Assembly: GCF_003971235.1 (NCBI RefSeq)
Contig: NZ_CP034661.1
Coordinates: 2,914,001 to 2,978,000 of the forward strand
Origin: Chryseobacterium aureum
GTDB taxonomy: Bacteria; Bacteroidota; Bacteroidia; Flavobacteriales; Weeksellaceae
Direction of reading: 5' to 3'
Length of the DNA stretch: 64,000 nt
Position numbers and translations under genes: made by a program. This document shows positions 24,943 through 33,658 of the stretch, piece after piece. The stretch's first letter is position 1. Each line of letters opens with the position of its first letter. Below the pieces are notes generated by a model. That model was not told the origin of the DNA. It saw only the letters and a list, made by a program, of their open reading frames with translations, and searched no databases.

Positions 24943-26757
24943 TTATTTTGCCGGTGTCAGAACCGCATTGCCAGATTTAAATTCTTTTTTCAGTTTCGGC
25001 TGTACAGCAGGTGTTGTAGCTGCAGCAGGCGCCGGAGTCTCAGATACTGAAGACGGGCTTGAAGCAGAAGCGGGTGTGGCTGGACTTCCTGTTGTAGATT
25101 TAGGGCTGTCAAGCGTTCTGGTATCTTTCAGATCCCAATCTTCCCTTGTTTCCCATAATCCTCTTACGATCACTTTTTTGTAGAAAATATAAGCATCTTC
25201 AGCAAATATATTATTAGCGAAGTCTGCTTCATCCCAATATTTGTTACCGTTATTATCTACCAGAATTTTCACAATATATTCTCCCGGCTTCAGGATATCA
25301 AACTTTACTTTATCTCCTGTCAGATATTTCTGATAAGCAATTTTATCAGAAGAATCTATCATCTGAATCCAGTAATTGGCAGTTGGAGCATTGGCAATAG
25401 AAAACTCTACACTTCCGAACTGGTCTATTTTAGCCACATCAAAATCAAAACGCTTTGACTGGGTGTTTTTTGCATAGAATGAAGATACGGTCTCCTTAGG
25501 AACAGTAAGCTCATAGCTTTTTCCCATCACAAAATCTGACTGAACATGGATCTGATAAGGATTTGTTTCCGATATCTTAGCAGTGAAAGGTAACGTCGTT
25601 AAACTGTCCCCTTTCGTTCTCAAAACCCATTTTGAAGGGTCAATTTTATCAATAATATAGTTGGAAGCAAGTTTTAAATCTGCTTTTGGAGCAATTGCAG
25701 TTCCGTCATTATCACTAAAGACGTCCATTACATTCTTTTTATTGTACTTATAAAATAATGAAACATTATAAATACTATCTTTTTTCGGGCCTTTATTGTG
25801 GGTAAATACGAGTTTTTCATTGGCAGTCTGCCCTACATCATCTTTTACGGCATCAAACCAGATTCTCACAGAGTCTGATTTTGGATTGTGCGTTATTTTT
25901 ACATCCTTCAGTTTCTCATTTAAGGACTGAACTTTTACTTCTTCAGGATTTCCTTCGAATGTCATTAATACCCCTCCGGCAATTTCCTTCATTTCTACAT
26001 ACTTTACCGCTTTTTTGGAAGGATATACCTTTAAATTAAGCCCTGATATGGATTTTTCAATATTGACAGGATCTTTCTGAAAGCCTACCTTTTCTTTTCC
26101 CGGATCATACATAGAGTTTCCGTTTTCGTCGTCAAAGGCTATAATCTTATATTTCCCAGGCGTCAGATAGTTTAATTCGTAATATCCATCTTCGTCTACC
26201 TTGGTAATATAGTAAGGCTTTTTCTTATAGTCCATGGTATCTTTTACCTGATACAATCCAACCACAAGCTTATTCTCCGCGGTGGCTGCCGCTTTGTTTT
26301 TCGTATCCAGTGCATCTTTTACTTCACCGCTGATATAAAGATCATCCAATTTATCTCCTGTAGAAAAAGCAAAATTGAAATACCTTAAAATATTAGCCTC
26401 ATTATTATCAACAATAGAGTTTCCGAAGTTGAAATTATACGTGGTATTAGCCTGAAGGGTATCTGTCCATTGGATCAGTACAAATTTATTGGCAATATTG
26501 GACGGAAGAATCCTTGTGATCCCTTTGATGGGAGGTGAAATAATCAGATTTTTATTGATGTCTTTCAGGGTCACATATTCATCAAAATCCAAGCGGAGTT
26601 CATGAATGTCTCTTTTGACATTAATTCTTGTGGTATCAATATTTGAACTTAAAAATCTGGGTGCTAATGTATCTTTAGGCCCGCCCACAGGCGATCCTAC
26701 CCTTGCACATGAGTGTACAAGAAAACAGATAACGAATAATAAAAGAAACCTTTTCAT
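24943..26757 (-). CDS. lipoprotein with N-terminal bacterial Ig-like (Big_5) domain
   Basis: From the ATG at 26757 the 604-residue protein has a lipoprotein signal peptide (lipobox LVHSC) then ARVGSPVGGPKDTLAPRFLS, the usual opening of the Bacteroidota Ig-like surface lipoproteins. A Big_5-type domain covers about residues 25-130, and later parts are beta-rich (NYLTPGKYKIIAFDDENGN). The tail is rich in Ala, Pro, Ser and Thr. An upstream TTG at 26793 would put 12 residues before the signal and is unlikely. Role unknown. Confidence 0.85.
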   Translation of the reverse strand: MKRFLLLFVICFLVHSCARVGSPVGGPKDTLAPRFLSSNIDTTRINVKRDIHELRLDFDEYVTLKDINKNLIISPPIKGITRILPSNIANKFVLIQWTDTLQANTTYNFNFGNSIVDNNEANILRYFNFAFSTGDKLDDLYISGEVKDALDTKNKAAATAENKLVVGLYQVKDTMDYKKKPYYITKVDEDGYYELNYLTPGKYKIIAFDDENGNSMYDPGKEKVGFQKDPVNIEKSISGLNLKVYPSKKAVKYVEMKEIAGGVLMTFEGNPEEVKVQSLNEKLKDVKITHNPKSDSVRIWFDAVKDDVGQTANEKLVFTHNKGPKKDSIYNVSLFYKYNKKNVMDVFSDNDGTAIAPKADLKLASNYIIDKIDPSKWVLRTKGDSLTTLPFTAKISETNPYQIHVQSDFVMGKSYELTVPKETVSSFYAKNTQSKRFDFDVAKIDQFGSVEFSIANAPTANYWIQMIDSSDKIAYQKYLTGDKVKFDILKPGEYIVKILVDNNGNKYWDEADFANNIFAEDAYIFYKKVIVRGLWETREDWDLKDTRTLDSPKSTTGSPATPASASSPSSVSETPAPAAATTPAVQPKLKKEFKSGNAVLTPAK

Positions 26758-26782
26758 GAAAATGTTTAAGCAAAAATAAACA

Positions 26783-28045
26783 TTATTCTCCAAAAACTTC
26801 CTGTCCGGAATTCAAACTGTCTTTATTGTCATTCATTACTGTATGAAGCTTATCTTTCTGTAAAGGGAAATCTTCGAATAATCCTGATAAAGCCAGAGCT
26901 GTATATACTTTATTGGAGTATTTATTACCAATGGCTACAATGGTCACTTTAGATTTTAGAAGGTGGGCAAATACAGAATTGGTACCATGCCACCATCCGT
27001 TGTGATAGGTTAGCTTTTCTCCATTGTCAAAGATTTTCATTCTGAATCCTAACCCATAATTATTCATTCCTGCCTTTTCATTGCTGTACGGAGTGAAAAC
27101 CATCTGCATCAGTTCCGGTTTCAGGAAATTTTTTGAAAACATGGCTTTTGAGAAATTGTATAAATCTCTTGGCGTAGTATATACATTTTTGTCTCCGTAA
27201 ATAAGATCCAATCGATCTAAAGGATACAATTTACTTCCTCCATAATAGAATGACTGTGAAGCTGTAGGAATATCTTTCTCCTGGAAAATGTAAGTATTAT
27301 TCATTTTCAGCGGAGTGAAAACCATTTCTTTCATTGCCTGAGGGAAAGGGGTTTTTGTTACTTTTTCAATCAATAAAGCCAATAAAGCAAAATTGGTATT
27401 ACAGTACATAAATCCCGTATCCGTGTCTCTAGCCAGCTCAGGTTTGTATTCGATGATCATATTCAGCACATCCTCATTGGTGATAAACTGCTTGGAAAGT
27501 TCTGCCGGCGCAGGCTGTATTTTGGGAATAAAATATTCGTATTTCGGAAGACCGCTTCTCTGGTCCAATAAGGTCTGAACGGTAACATTAGGATAAGGAA
27601 ATCCAGGAAAAAACTGAGTAAGATGATCGGTAAGTTTTATCTTTTCGGCTTCAATCAGCTTCATCATCGCCATAGCCGTTAACGTTTTTGAAACGGAAGC
27701 CACATGCAGCGGCGTATTCTTATCAATCGGCATCTGATTTCCTTCTCTTCCGAAACCTCTGTAATTTTCATATAGAATTTCATCTCCTTTGGCAACAAGG
27801 ATTCCGCCACTCAGGTCACCTCCTTCCCAAATTTTCTTATAATACTGATCTATATAACTTACTGTGGTTTGTCTGTTTATAAGATGTCCGTCACCTTTTG
27901 TAAAGATATCTCCAAAGTCTACACTTCCGTAGTTAGGAAGATGAGTGGTATTTTCAGCAGAAACCTCTTTAGTTTCAGCCTTTTTTTTACAGGAAAATGT
28001 GGATAAAAGAACGGTTAGGATAAGTACAAAATTACGCGTCGTCAT
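26783..28045 (-). CDS. serine hydrolase, beta-lactamase/class C-like lipoprotein
   Basis: The 420-residue protein from the ATG at 28045 has a lipoprotein signal (LSTFSC). The penicillin-binding fold motifs follow: SVSK (SxxK nucleophile, in HVASVSKTLTAMAMMK), YCN (YxN, in YCNTNFALL) and a HNG motif (in YHNGWWHGTNS) replacing KTG, as in class C-related esterases and peptidases. It should act at the cell envelope. The substrate is unknown and beta-lactam breakdown is not implied. The next gene start is 26 bp downstream. Confidence 0.88.
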   Translation of the reverse strand: MTTRNFVLILTVLLSTFSCKKKAETKEVSAENTTHLPNYGSVDFGDIFTKGDGHLINRQTTVSYIDQYYKKIWEGGDLSGGILVAKGDEILYENYRGFGREGNQMPIDKNTPLHVASVSKTLTAMAMMKLIEAEKIKLTDHLTQFFPGFPYPNVTVQTLLDQRSGLPKYEYFIPKIQPAPAELSKQFITNEDVLNMIIEYKPELARDTDTGFMYCNTNFALLALLIEKVTKTPFPQAMKEMVFTPLKMNNTYIFQEKDIPTASQSFYYGGSKLYPLDRLDLIYGDKNVYTTPRDLYNFSKAMFSKNFLKPELMQMVFTPYSNEKAGMNNYGLGFRMKIFDNGEKLTYHNGWWHGTNSVFAHLLKSKVTIVAIGNKYSNKVYTALALSGLFEDFPLQKDKLHTVMNDNKDSLNSGQEVFGE

Positions 28046-28165
28046 GAGATTCAAAATGAGCGGCAATTTAATAAAACTGGAAAATAAATAATAAATAAGA
28101 GAGGTACATTATGAATTATTTAACATAAATGACGATAAAAATAAATTTTGGAGAGGCAAAATCAT

Positions 28166-28202
28166 AAAAAAAGCGAATTCACTTGTTGTAAATCCGCCTT
28201 TC
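28166..28202 (-). terminator. terminator after the dehydrogenase gene
   Basis: On the minus strand, GCGGATTTAC and GTGAATTCGC pair with two G-U pairs around a five-base loop, followed by seven T. It lies about 20 bp after the dehydrogenase stop. Confidence 0.75.
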
Positions 28203-28222
28203 TAACTTTTTATTTCCTTCGC

Positions 28223-29152
28223 CTAACAATGTGAAGCGACAATTTTATCTACAATAAACTGAGCCAGCTTCTCTTTGCTCTGATGGGTCCATCCTGCAAT
28301 ATGGGGTGTGACAATGGCTTTTTCAGATGCAAGAAGGTATTTTAAATCTTCATTTTCGGATTCAATATTCTCAAAAGAAGACTTTTCGTACTCCAATACA
28401 TCAAGGCACGCCCCTTTTACTTTTCCTGATTTCAATCCTTCTACTAAACTTTTAGTTTTCACGTTCTTTCCTCTTGCCGTATTCACGAAATAAAAATCGT
28501 TTTTCATTCCTGAGATGAATGCTTCATCAATAAGATAATGGGTTTCCGAAGTCAAAGGAATATGTAAACTTAAGATCTCTGCCCTTTGCTTCAATTCTTC
28601 TAATGAAACCTGTGTCGCATTTTCATCAGAAAGACCAGGAAGTATATCATGGAAAATCACCTTACACCCAAATCCTGAAAGTCTTTTAGCAGTAGCTTTC
28701 CCCATATTTCCATACCCGATCAAACCTACTGTTTTTCCCAATAATTCATCTCCTCTGTTTTCTTCACGCTTCCAGATCCCGTTTTTCACTTCCTGAGAAG
28801 CAATAAAAAGCCTGTTCATGATCACAAGCAGCATTCCCACCACATGTTCTGCTACAGAATCTCTGTTTCCTTCCGGAGAATTGATCAGCTGAATTCCCAG
28901 CTTTTCTGCAACAGGAATGTCAATATTTTCCATTCCTGCACCTACCCTTGCAATAAATTTCAGGTTTTTACCTTTTTCAAGAAAGTTTTTATCTAACGGA
29001 ATACGGCTTCTGATAATAATTCCGTCGTAATTCTCAATTTTATTGCAAACCTCATCATAAGACGATATAAAATCCTCTTCCAAAATAAAATTATGAGCCA
29101 AAAGCTGTTCTGTGATAAGAGGATGGTTTTTATCTAAAAGAAGTATTTTCAT
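28223..29152 (-). CDS. D-2-hydroxyacid dehydrogenase family protein (SerA-like)
   Basis: The 309-residue protein has the NAD-binding motif GLIGYGNMGKATAKR (GxGxxG), the substrate Arg region FVNTARGKNVK, and the catalytic His in TPHIAGWTHQS. These fit D-3-phosphoglycerate dehydrogenase and other D-2-hydroxyacid dehydrogenases. It lacks the C-terminal ACT domain of the long SerA forms. Serine synthesis is a reasonable guess, but no serC or serB lies in the window. Confidence 0.87.
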   Translation of the reverse strand: MKILLLDKNHPLITEQLLAHNFILEEDFISSYDEVCNKIENYDGIIIRSRIPLDKNFLEKGKNLKFIARVGAGMENIDIPVAEKLGIQLINSPEGNRDSVAEHVVGMLLVIMNRLFIASQEVKNGIWKREENRGDELLGKTVGLIGYGNMGKATAKRLSGFGCKVIFHDILPGLSDENATQVSLEELKQRAEILSLHIPLTSETHYLIDEAFISGMKNDFYFVNTARGKNVKTKSLVEGLKSGKVKGACLDVLEYEKSSFENIESENEDLKYLLASEKAIVTPHIAGWTHQSKEKLAQFIVDKIVASHC

Positions 29153-29195
29153 AGTTTAAACAAATGACACTAATATATTTCACAAATAGCACAAA
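29153..29195. repeat. TTTGTG-type dispersed repeat, left of the GxxExxY gene
   Basis: On the minus strand the gap reads GCTATTTGTGAAATATATTA then GTGTCATTTG, a TTTGTG repeat like those at 29610-29656 and 45930-45960. Confidence 0.55.
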
Positions 29196-29582
29196 TTATA
29201 ATATCCCGTTGATCACTCTTTTAACTCCATTTTTGAACTGAAGTGTATTAAAATTAATCAACATTCCAAGTTTACAATTACTTAAGCGAAGATATGTAAG
29301 TATTTGTGCCAGATGAATATCTTGTAATGATTCTATAGATTTTATTTCCAGCACGAATTTTTTCTCAATCAAAAAATCAAGCCTGTAGCCTACATCCATT
29401 TTTATCTCATCATAAATCAATGGCATTGGTTTTTGTCTTTCTACTAAAATGTCATGTTTATTTAATTCATAGAACAGACATTCTTCATAAGCACTTTCCA
29501 AAAGCCCTGGTCCCAATGCTTTATGAACTACATACCCTGCTTCGTAAACAATTTTTGATAGATCATTTTCTGAAATATCCAT
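29196..29582 (-). CDS. GxxExxY protein
   Basis: The 128-residue protein has the family signature GPGLLESAYEECL (GxxExxY). VGYRLDFLIEKKFVLEIKS then looks like a PD-(D/E)xK-type core (D in RLDFL, E and K in EIKS). The family is widespread in Bacteroidota with no settled role; a nuclease-like fold is suspected. Both flanks hold TTTGTG repeats, which suggests that gene and repeats travel together. Confidence 0.9.
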   Translation of the reverse strand: MDISENDLSKIVYEAGYVVHKALGPGLLESAYEECLFYELNKHDILVERQKPMPLIYDEIKMDVGYRLDFLIEKKFVLEIKSIESLQDIHLAQILTYLRLSNCKLGMLINFNTLQFKNGVKRVINGIL

Positions 29583-29604
29583 TTTTATTTTTTTTCATTT
29601 GATG

Positions 29605-29656
29605 AGACGAGACACAAATCATTTGTGAAAATTTGTGCCAAGCATTTGTGTTTTTC
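29605..29656. repeat. TTTGTG-type dispersed repeat, right of the GxxExxY gene
   Basis: Contains AATCATTTGTGAAAATTTGT and then GCATTTGTGTTTTTCGTG, repeated TTTGTG units between the GxxExxY and thioesterase genes. Confidence 0.6.
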
Positions 29657-29661
29657 GTGTT

Positions 29662-30204
29662 TTATTTCTTGTCTTTCTTAGACTCCTGCGGTTCCTGGAA
29701 AAGTTTTTTAAGCTCTATAGACTCCAAAGGTTTCATTCTTCCGGAAAGAATTAATGACAATTCTTTTCTACGGAATGCTGCAGCAAATCTTTCTTTTTCT
29801 TCATCCGTTTCAGGGATCATCTCCGGAATAGGAATAGGACGGTTAAATTCATCTACAGCAACGAAAGTATAAATACCTGCATTCGTGTGCACTTTCTTCT
29901 GATTGATAGGATCATCCAACCATACATCTACATATACCTCCATAGAAGTAGAGAATGCTCTGGAAACTTTAGACTCCAGTACCACTACTCCGCCTTCCGG
30001 AATCGGATGATTGAAAGATACGTGATTTACGGATGCTGTTACAACTCTTCTTTCACAGTGTCTTGCTGCTGAAATAGACGCACAACGGTCCATTTTTGCT
30101 AAAAGTTCACCACCGAAAAGGTTTCTTAAAGAGTTGGTTTCGTTCGGAAGAACGATATTGGTCATAATGGTCAGAGATTCTGACGCTTTTTTTATTTTTG
30201 CCAT
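29662..30204 (-). CDS. acyl-CoA thioesterase, hotdog fold
   Basis: The 180-residue protein has the hotdog core FGGELLAKMDRCASISAARH, followed by VNHVSFNHPIPEGGVVVLES, matching the YciA/BFIT group of acyl-CoA thioesterases. It releases CoA from acyl-CoA in the cytosol. The C-terminal tail is charged (EPQESKKDKK). The start overlaps the end of the upstream HU-like gene by 13 bp, so they form a pair. Confidence 0.9.
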   Translation of the reverse strand: MAKIKKASESLTIMTNIVLPNETNSLRNLFGGELLAKMDRCASISAARHCERRVVTASVNHVSFNHPIPEGGVVVLESKVSRAFSTSMEVYVDVWLDDPINQKKVHTNAGIYTFVAVDEFNRPIPIPEMIPETDEEKERFAAAFRRKELSLILSGRMKPLESIELKKLFQEPQESKKDKK

Positions 30205-30938
30205 CTAGTCTTAGTGTTGTTTGGGACAGCCGGTGCAGATTGTATTGCTTTTCCGGCAGGTTTTACGAGTGAATCTTTTTTCAGAGAATCCGCAACTGCA
30301 GTTTCCGGAGTATGTACCATTACCGTATCTTTTACGATTCTGTGGGTAGAAGTCTGTACAGAGACTTTATTGAAAGATTTTTTACCAAAAAGAAGCTCCT
30401 GCTGGGTAAACGCCAGGTACAAAATTCCAAGAACCGGAATAATCAAAAGGAAAACCCAGAGAATTGTTTTTTTGAATTTAAAATCCTTTTCACGGTTCAC
30501 TGTTGCATTCACTTTTTCTCCGTTATTGATATCTGAAAATCTGATTTCTTCCAATCCATAAAAGTCCGGACGCCCGGATTCTATTCTTTTTCCCTTGAAA
30601 CGGGTATGCCCTTCTTCAATGAACACGGTTCCAAGGTTCTGAATTTCAAGAATCTGTTCGGACTGAAGTTTTTTCTTCCAAAAATCGGTCTGAATCTTCA
30701 GATCACTTCTTGAAGCTTCTAAGGACATCTGTTTCTGCTGTGCAATAAAAGCAGTAAGATCTTCAGCCTGCACTTCGTAGTCTATTGCAAATTCAATCTG
30801 ACTGGCCGGAGGCAGGATACTCCCGTTTTCGGAATTGATAATGGCCTTAGAATTTTTCAGAGAAAACACCCCAAAACCTGGAACTGTGGCAGTTCCAAAT
30901 TGTTTTAAATATTCTAAAATGTATGCTGAAATATTCAT
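30192..30938 (-). CDS. HU-CCDC81-like domain membrane protein
   Basis: The 248-residue protein begins with two HU-like modules (about residues 1-55 and 60-125; the first opens MNISAYILEYLKQFGTATVP) as in the bacterial CCDC81-like proteins. One membrane segment follows (ILWVFLLIIPVLGILYLAF, about 160-178) and then a Ser/Thr/Lys-rich tail. Relatives often end in a peptidoglycan-binding SPOR domain; none is visible here. A cell-division or envelope role is possible but inferred. Confidence 0.8.
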   Translation of the reverse strand: MNISAYILEYLKQFGTATVPGFGVFSLKNSKAIINSENGSILPPASQIEFAIDYEVQAEDLTAFIAQQKQMSLEASRSDLKIQTDFWKKKLQSEQILEIQNLGTVFIEEGHTRFKGKRIESGRPDFYGLEEIRFSDINNGEKVNATVNREKDFKFKKTILWVFLLIIPVLGILYLAFTQQELLFGKKSFNKVSVQTSTHRIVKDTVMVHTPETAVADSLKKDSLVKPAGKAIQSAPAVPNNTKTRWQK

Positions 30939-30985
30939 TTGGCAGCAAATTTATAACTTTTTCGTGACTTTTTGTAATATTTAAC

Positions 30986-31025
30986 GGATAATCAAAAGAC
31001 TGCCGGAAGAGCCTTTTGATTATCC
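30986..31025. repeat. perfect 13-bp inverted repeat between two minus-strand genes
   Basis: GGATAATCAAAAG (30986-30998) and its inverse (31013-31025) enclose 14 bp. It lies 155 bp after the TonB receptor stop. No T run follows on the minus strand, so a terminator is possible but not clear. Confidence 0.6.
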
Positions 31026-31180
31026 TGTATTAAAAAAGTAATATGGTTATTTAAACCTCTTTTTTTAAGCTTATCAATGCGTATAAGAAAGGCAGAACTG
31101 TTAAAAAGTAAAAAAAGTTAATCCGCACATTAAAATATCAACAGATTTAGCCTTTTGCATTTTATCATTCATTTTCCCCG

Positions 31181-33316
31181 CTATTGAATCTTCCAGCTTA
31201 CCCCAAACATAAAGTTGGTTCCTGCCTGGGAAAAATAATATGGCTGACCATCATAAACAGAGCCATTGTTCACATATTTTTTGTTGAAAAGGTTATTTAC
31301 CAGCAGTTTTAACGCAATTTCATTATTGGCAATTTTAAACTGGTACTGAGCATTGAAATCTGTCAGGAAATAGTCTTTAAGCTGCAGATTGGCATCTTCC
31401 GTATTGTCCAGGTATTGCTTTCCGACATACTGATTCATTAGTACAAACTGGAAATTCCTGGTAGGGCTGAACTTCACGCTTACATTAGAAATAACGTTCG
31501 GAGAAAATGAAATCTGGGTATTTCCAAGACTTTTGGGAACATCTCCATTTTGGATATTAAAATCCTGGTTTCTGTTCTGGCTTAGTGTTACATTTCCTGA
31601 AACTTCCCATTGCTTGGATAATTTGGCCAAAGCACCCACTTCAACACCTCTTCTGTAGCTTTTTCCTGAGTTGGTTCTGATAAACGCTCCCACATTATTA
31701 AGTTCTCCGTTCAAAACCAGCTGATTCACGTAATACATATAGTACATATTGGCAGTAAATGATACGATCCCGAATTGTTTTTCAAAGCCAGCTTCAAAGT
31801 CATGAAGCTTTTCAGCTTTCACCTCATTATTGGCCATCAAATCATCCCTGTTTGGCTCACGGTGGGCGTGAGCGTAGGATAAGAATATTTTTCCTCCTTC
31901 AATTCTGTAATTCACACCGGCTTTGGGATTAAAGAACAGCCAGTTTTTGCTTAAATCTGCTCCTTCACCATCACCTGCCATTAAGATTTTTGTATTGTAA
32001 TTGATTTTTCTAAGCTGCAAATCTCCAAAAAATTCAAAATTATCCACTCTTAGTAAAGCTTTTGCAAAACCGGATACTTCATTCTTCACTGAGCGGTTTC
32101 TGTAATATTCACTTTCATCAATCTGAGGAAAAAATACCCCGGTCACATTTCCGTAATGTCTTCCGTAATACTGATTGGCCACTGCACCGAAATTAAGATC
32201 CAGATTTTCAAACTTCCCGTAAAGTGTTGAAACCATTCCATAGAAATCATTATTCAGCCATTTTTTTCTGATGAAGTCTGAGGCTTTTATAATCTGTCCG
32301 CCTTCTGTTATATCCGGCAGATTATATCTTGAAAAGGGATCTCCCTGCTTGTAATTTTCGTAATATCCTCTTCCTTTTGTGTAGTGAAATGTAGTTTCCA
32401 GATTCCAGCGGTCACTGAATTTCTGCTCCCACAGTAACTGATAATGGTTTTGTCTGTAATTATCCGTTTCATTGTCATAGAAGCTTATAATTTTCTCCCA
32501 ATTAGCATCGTATATCGCTCCGGAAATATTAAATTTTGGATCAGTCTCCCAGGTTTTACGGTCAATCCCGTTCCATGCCTGATAGGTTTTTTCTTTTCCT
32601 CCGAAAGCCATCAGACGTATTTTCGTATTTCCTTCTTCAAATAAAGCGGTGAAATTATAAGAATGTAAATTGGAGGAAGCCCTGTCGATATATCCATCAG
32701 AATGAATATTCGTATATCTGCCCATTACAGAAAGACGGTTTTTCCAAAACTTACCGGAACCTATTTCGGCTGAATATTTATACGTATTAAATGATCCATA
32801 GCTGTCATCTGTTTTAAAATAAAACTTTTCTTCCGGGTCTTTTGAAAGCACATTGATGCTTGCCCCGAAAGCAGAAACTCCATTGTTGGAAGTTCCCACC
32901 CCCCTTTGAATCACAATCTGTGAAGCAGAACTTGTAAGATCCGGAACGTTGACAAAAAATGTCCCCTGGCTTTCGGAATCATTGTATGGAACACCGTTCA
33001 TCATTACATTAATGGCCGAACCCGAAACTCCACGGATTCTAAAACCAGTATATCCTACCCCGTTTCCCGCATCTGAGGTGGAGATAACAGAGGTTTGGTT
33101 TTTTAAAAGAATAGGCAGATCCTGTCCTAAGTTTTTTCCGTCTAAATCTTTCTGTACATTGATGATTTCCTTGGCTACAGGAAGTCTTTTAGTAAAGTTG
33201 ACGGCTTCTATCTCTCTGATCTTCAGAGAATCCGTATTCTGAGCCTGCATAAAAGCTGCCGCACCTATGCTAAGTCCTAAAAAAAATAATCCTTTCATTC
33301 TATAAATCTTTGACAT
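31181..33316 (-). CDS. TonB-dependent outer-membrane receptor under TPP riboswitch control (probable thiamine uptake)
   Basis: The 711-residue protein has a signal peptide (MKGLFFLGLSIGAAAFMQAQ from the second ATG, 33298; the first is at 33316). The plug domain covers about residues 45-165 (YTGFRIRGVSGSAINVMMNG), a 22-strand type barrel follows, and the protein ends in FGVSWKIQ. Its leader is a TPP riboswitch, so it probably imports thiamine or a precursor across the outer membrane, as proposed for TPP-regulated receptors in Bacteroidota. No inner-membrane thiamine transporter lies beside it. Confidence 0.9.
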   Translation of the reverse strand: MSKIYRMKGLFFLGLSIGAAAFMQAQNTDSLKIREIEAVNFTKRLPVAKEIINVQKDLDGKNLGQDLPILLKNQTSVISTSDAGNGVGYTGFRIRGVSGSAINVMMNGVPYNDSESQGTFFVNVPDLTSSASQIVIQRGVGTSNNGVSAFGASINVLSKDPEEKFYFKTDDSYGSFNTYKYSAEIGSGKFWKNRLSVMGRYTNIHSDGYIDRASSNLHSYNFTALFEEGNTKIRLMAFGGKEKTYQAWNGIDRKTWETDPKFNISGAIYDANWEKIISFYDNETDNYRQNHYQLLWEQKFSDRWNLETTFHYTKGRGYYENYKQGDPFSRYNLPDITEGGQIIKASDFIRKKWLNNDFYGMVSTLYGKFENLDLNFGAVANQYYGRHYGNVTGVFFPQIDESEYYRNRSVKNEVSGFAKALLRVDNFEFFGDLQLRKINYNTKILMAGDGEGADLSKNWLFFNPKAGVNYRIEGGKIFLSYAHAHREPNRDDLMANNEVKAEKLHDFEAGFEKQFGIVSFTANMYYMYYVNQLVLNGELNNVGAFIRTNSGKSYRRGVEVGALAKLSKQWEVSGNVTLSQNRNQDFNIQNGDVPKSLGNTQISFSPNVISNVSVKFSPTRNFQFVLMNQYVGKQYLDNTEDANLQLKDYFLTDFNAQYQFKIANNEIALKLLVNNLFNKKYVNNGSVYDGQPYYFSQAGTNFMFGVSWKIQ

Positions 33317-33416
33317 TTAATGAATAAAAGGGGCGATTACGAGATAATTGATAAATAGCAAATGACAATTGAGGCTTATCGATCATTGACCGTTACTCAT
33401 CTATCAATTATTTAAA

Positions 33417-33490
33417 TGGTTCCCTAAACAGCATTACCTGTTCCAGGTTCATTGGGTATAATCTCAGCCTGTTAAAGCACCCCTTTATTT
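33417..33490 (-). promoter_or_regulatory. TPP riboswitch (THI element) before the TonB receptor
   Basis: On the minus strand the conserved blocks appear in order: AGGGGTGC, GGCTGAGATTATACCC, GAACCTGGAACAGGTAATGC and a closing GGGAACC. These are the pyrimidine- and phosphate-sensing arms of the TPP aptamer. A TAATTTTG -7 box (33504-33497) lies just upstream, so the aptamer starts within about ten bases of the transcript start. Binding of thiamine diphosphate should lower expression. Confidence 0.95.
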
Positions 33491-33531
33491 CAGCCGCAAA
33501 ATTACAAAAAATATATGAATTGGAATTCGGG

Positions 33532-33601
33532 TTTCGAGATGCGGGGTAATGAACTACGAGATCCGGAGGTAATGAGCTACGGGATGCAGTTACGGGATTA
33601 T
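33532..33601. repeat. degenerate tandem repeat, TACGAGATnCGGnGGTAATGA units
   Basis: Two 23-bp units (33532-33554 and 33555-33577) differ at few positions. Two shortened units follow, TACGGGATGCAGT and TACGGGATTAT. It lies between the TPP-controlled promoter region and the WG-repeat gene. No coding sense. Confidence 0.6.
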
Positions 33602-33658
33602 AAAAAAACAATATAAAAAATAGGAGTTATCAAATGAATCATTCATCATTCATCATTT

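Noticed and set aside
26783..28045. Beta-lactamase resistance gene
   Set aside because: The fold motifs are those of general class C-like serine hydrolases with HNG instead of KTG; resistance is not supported.
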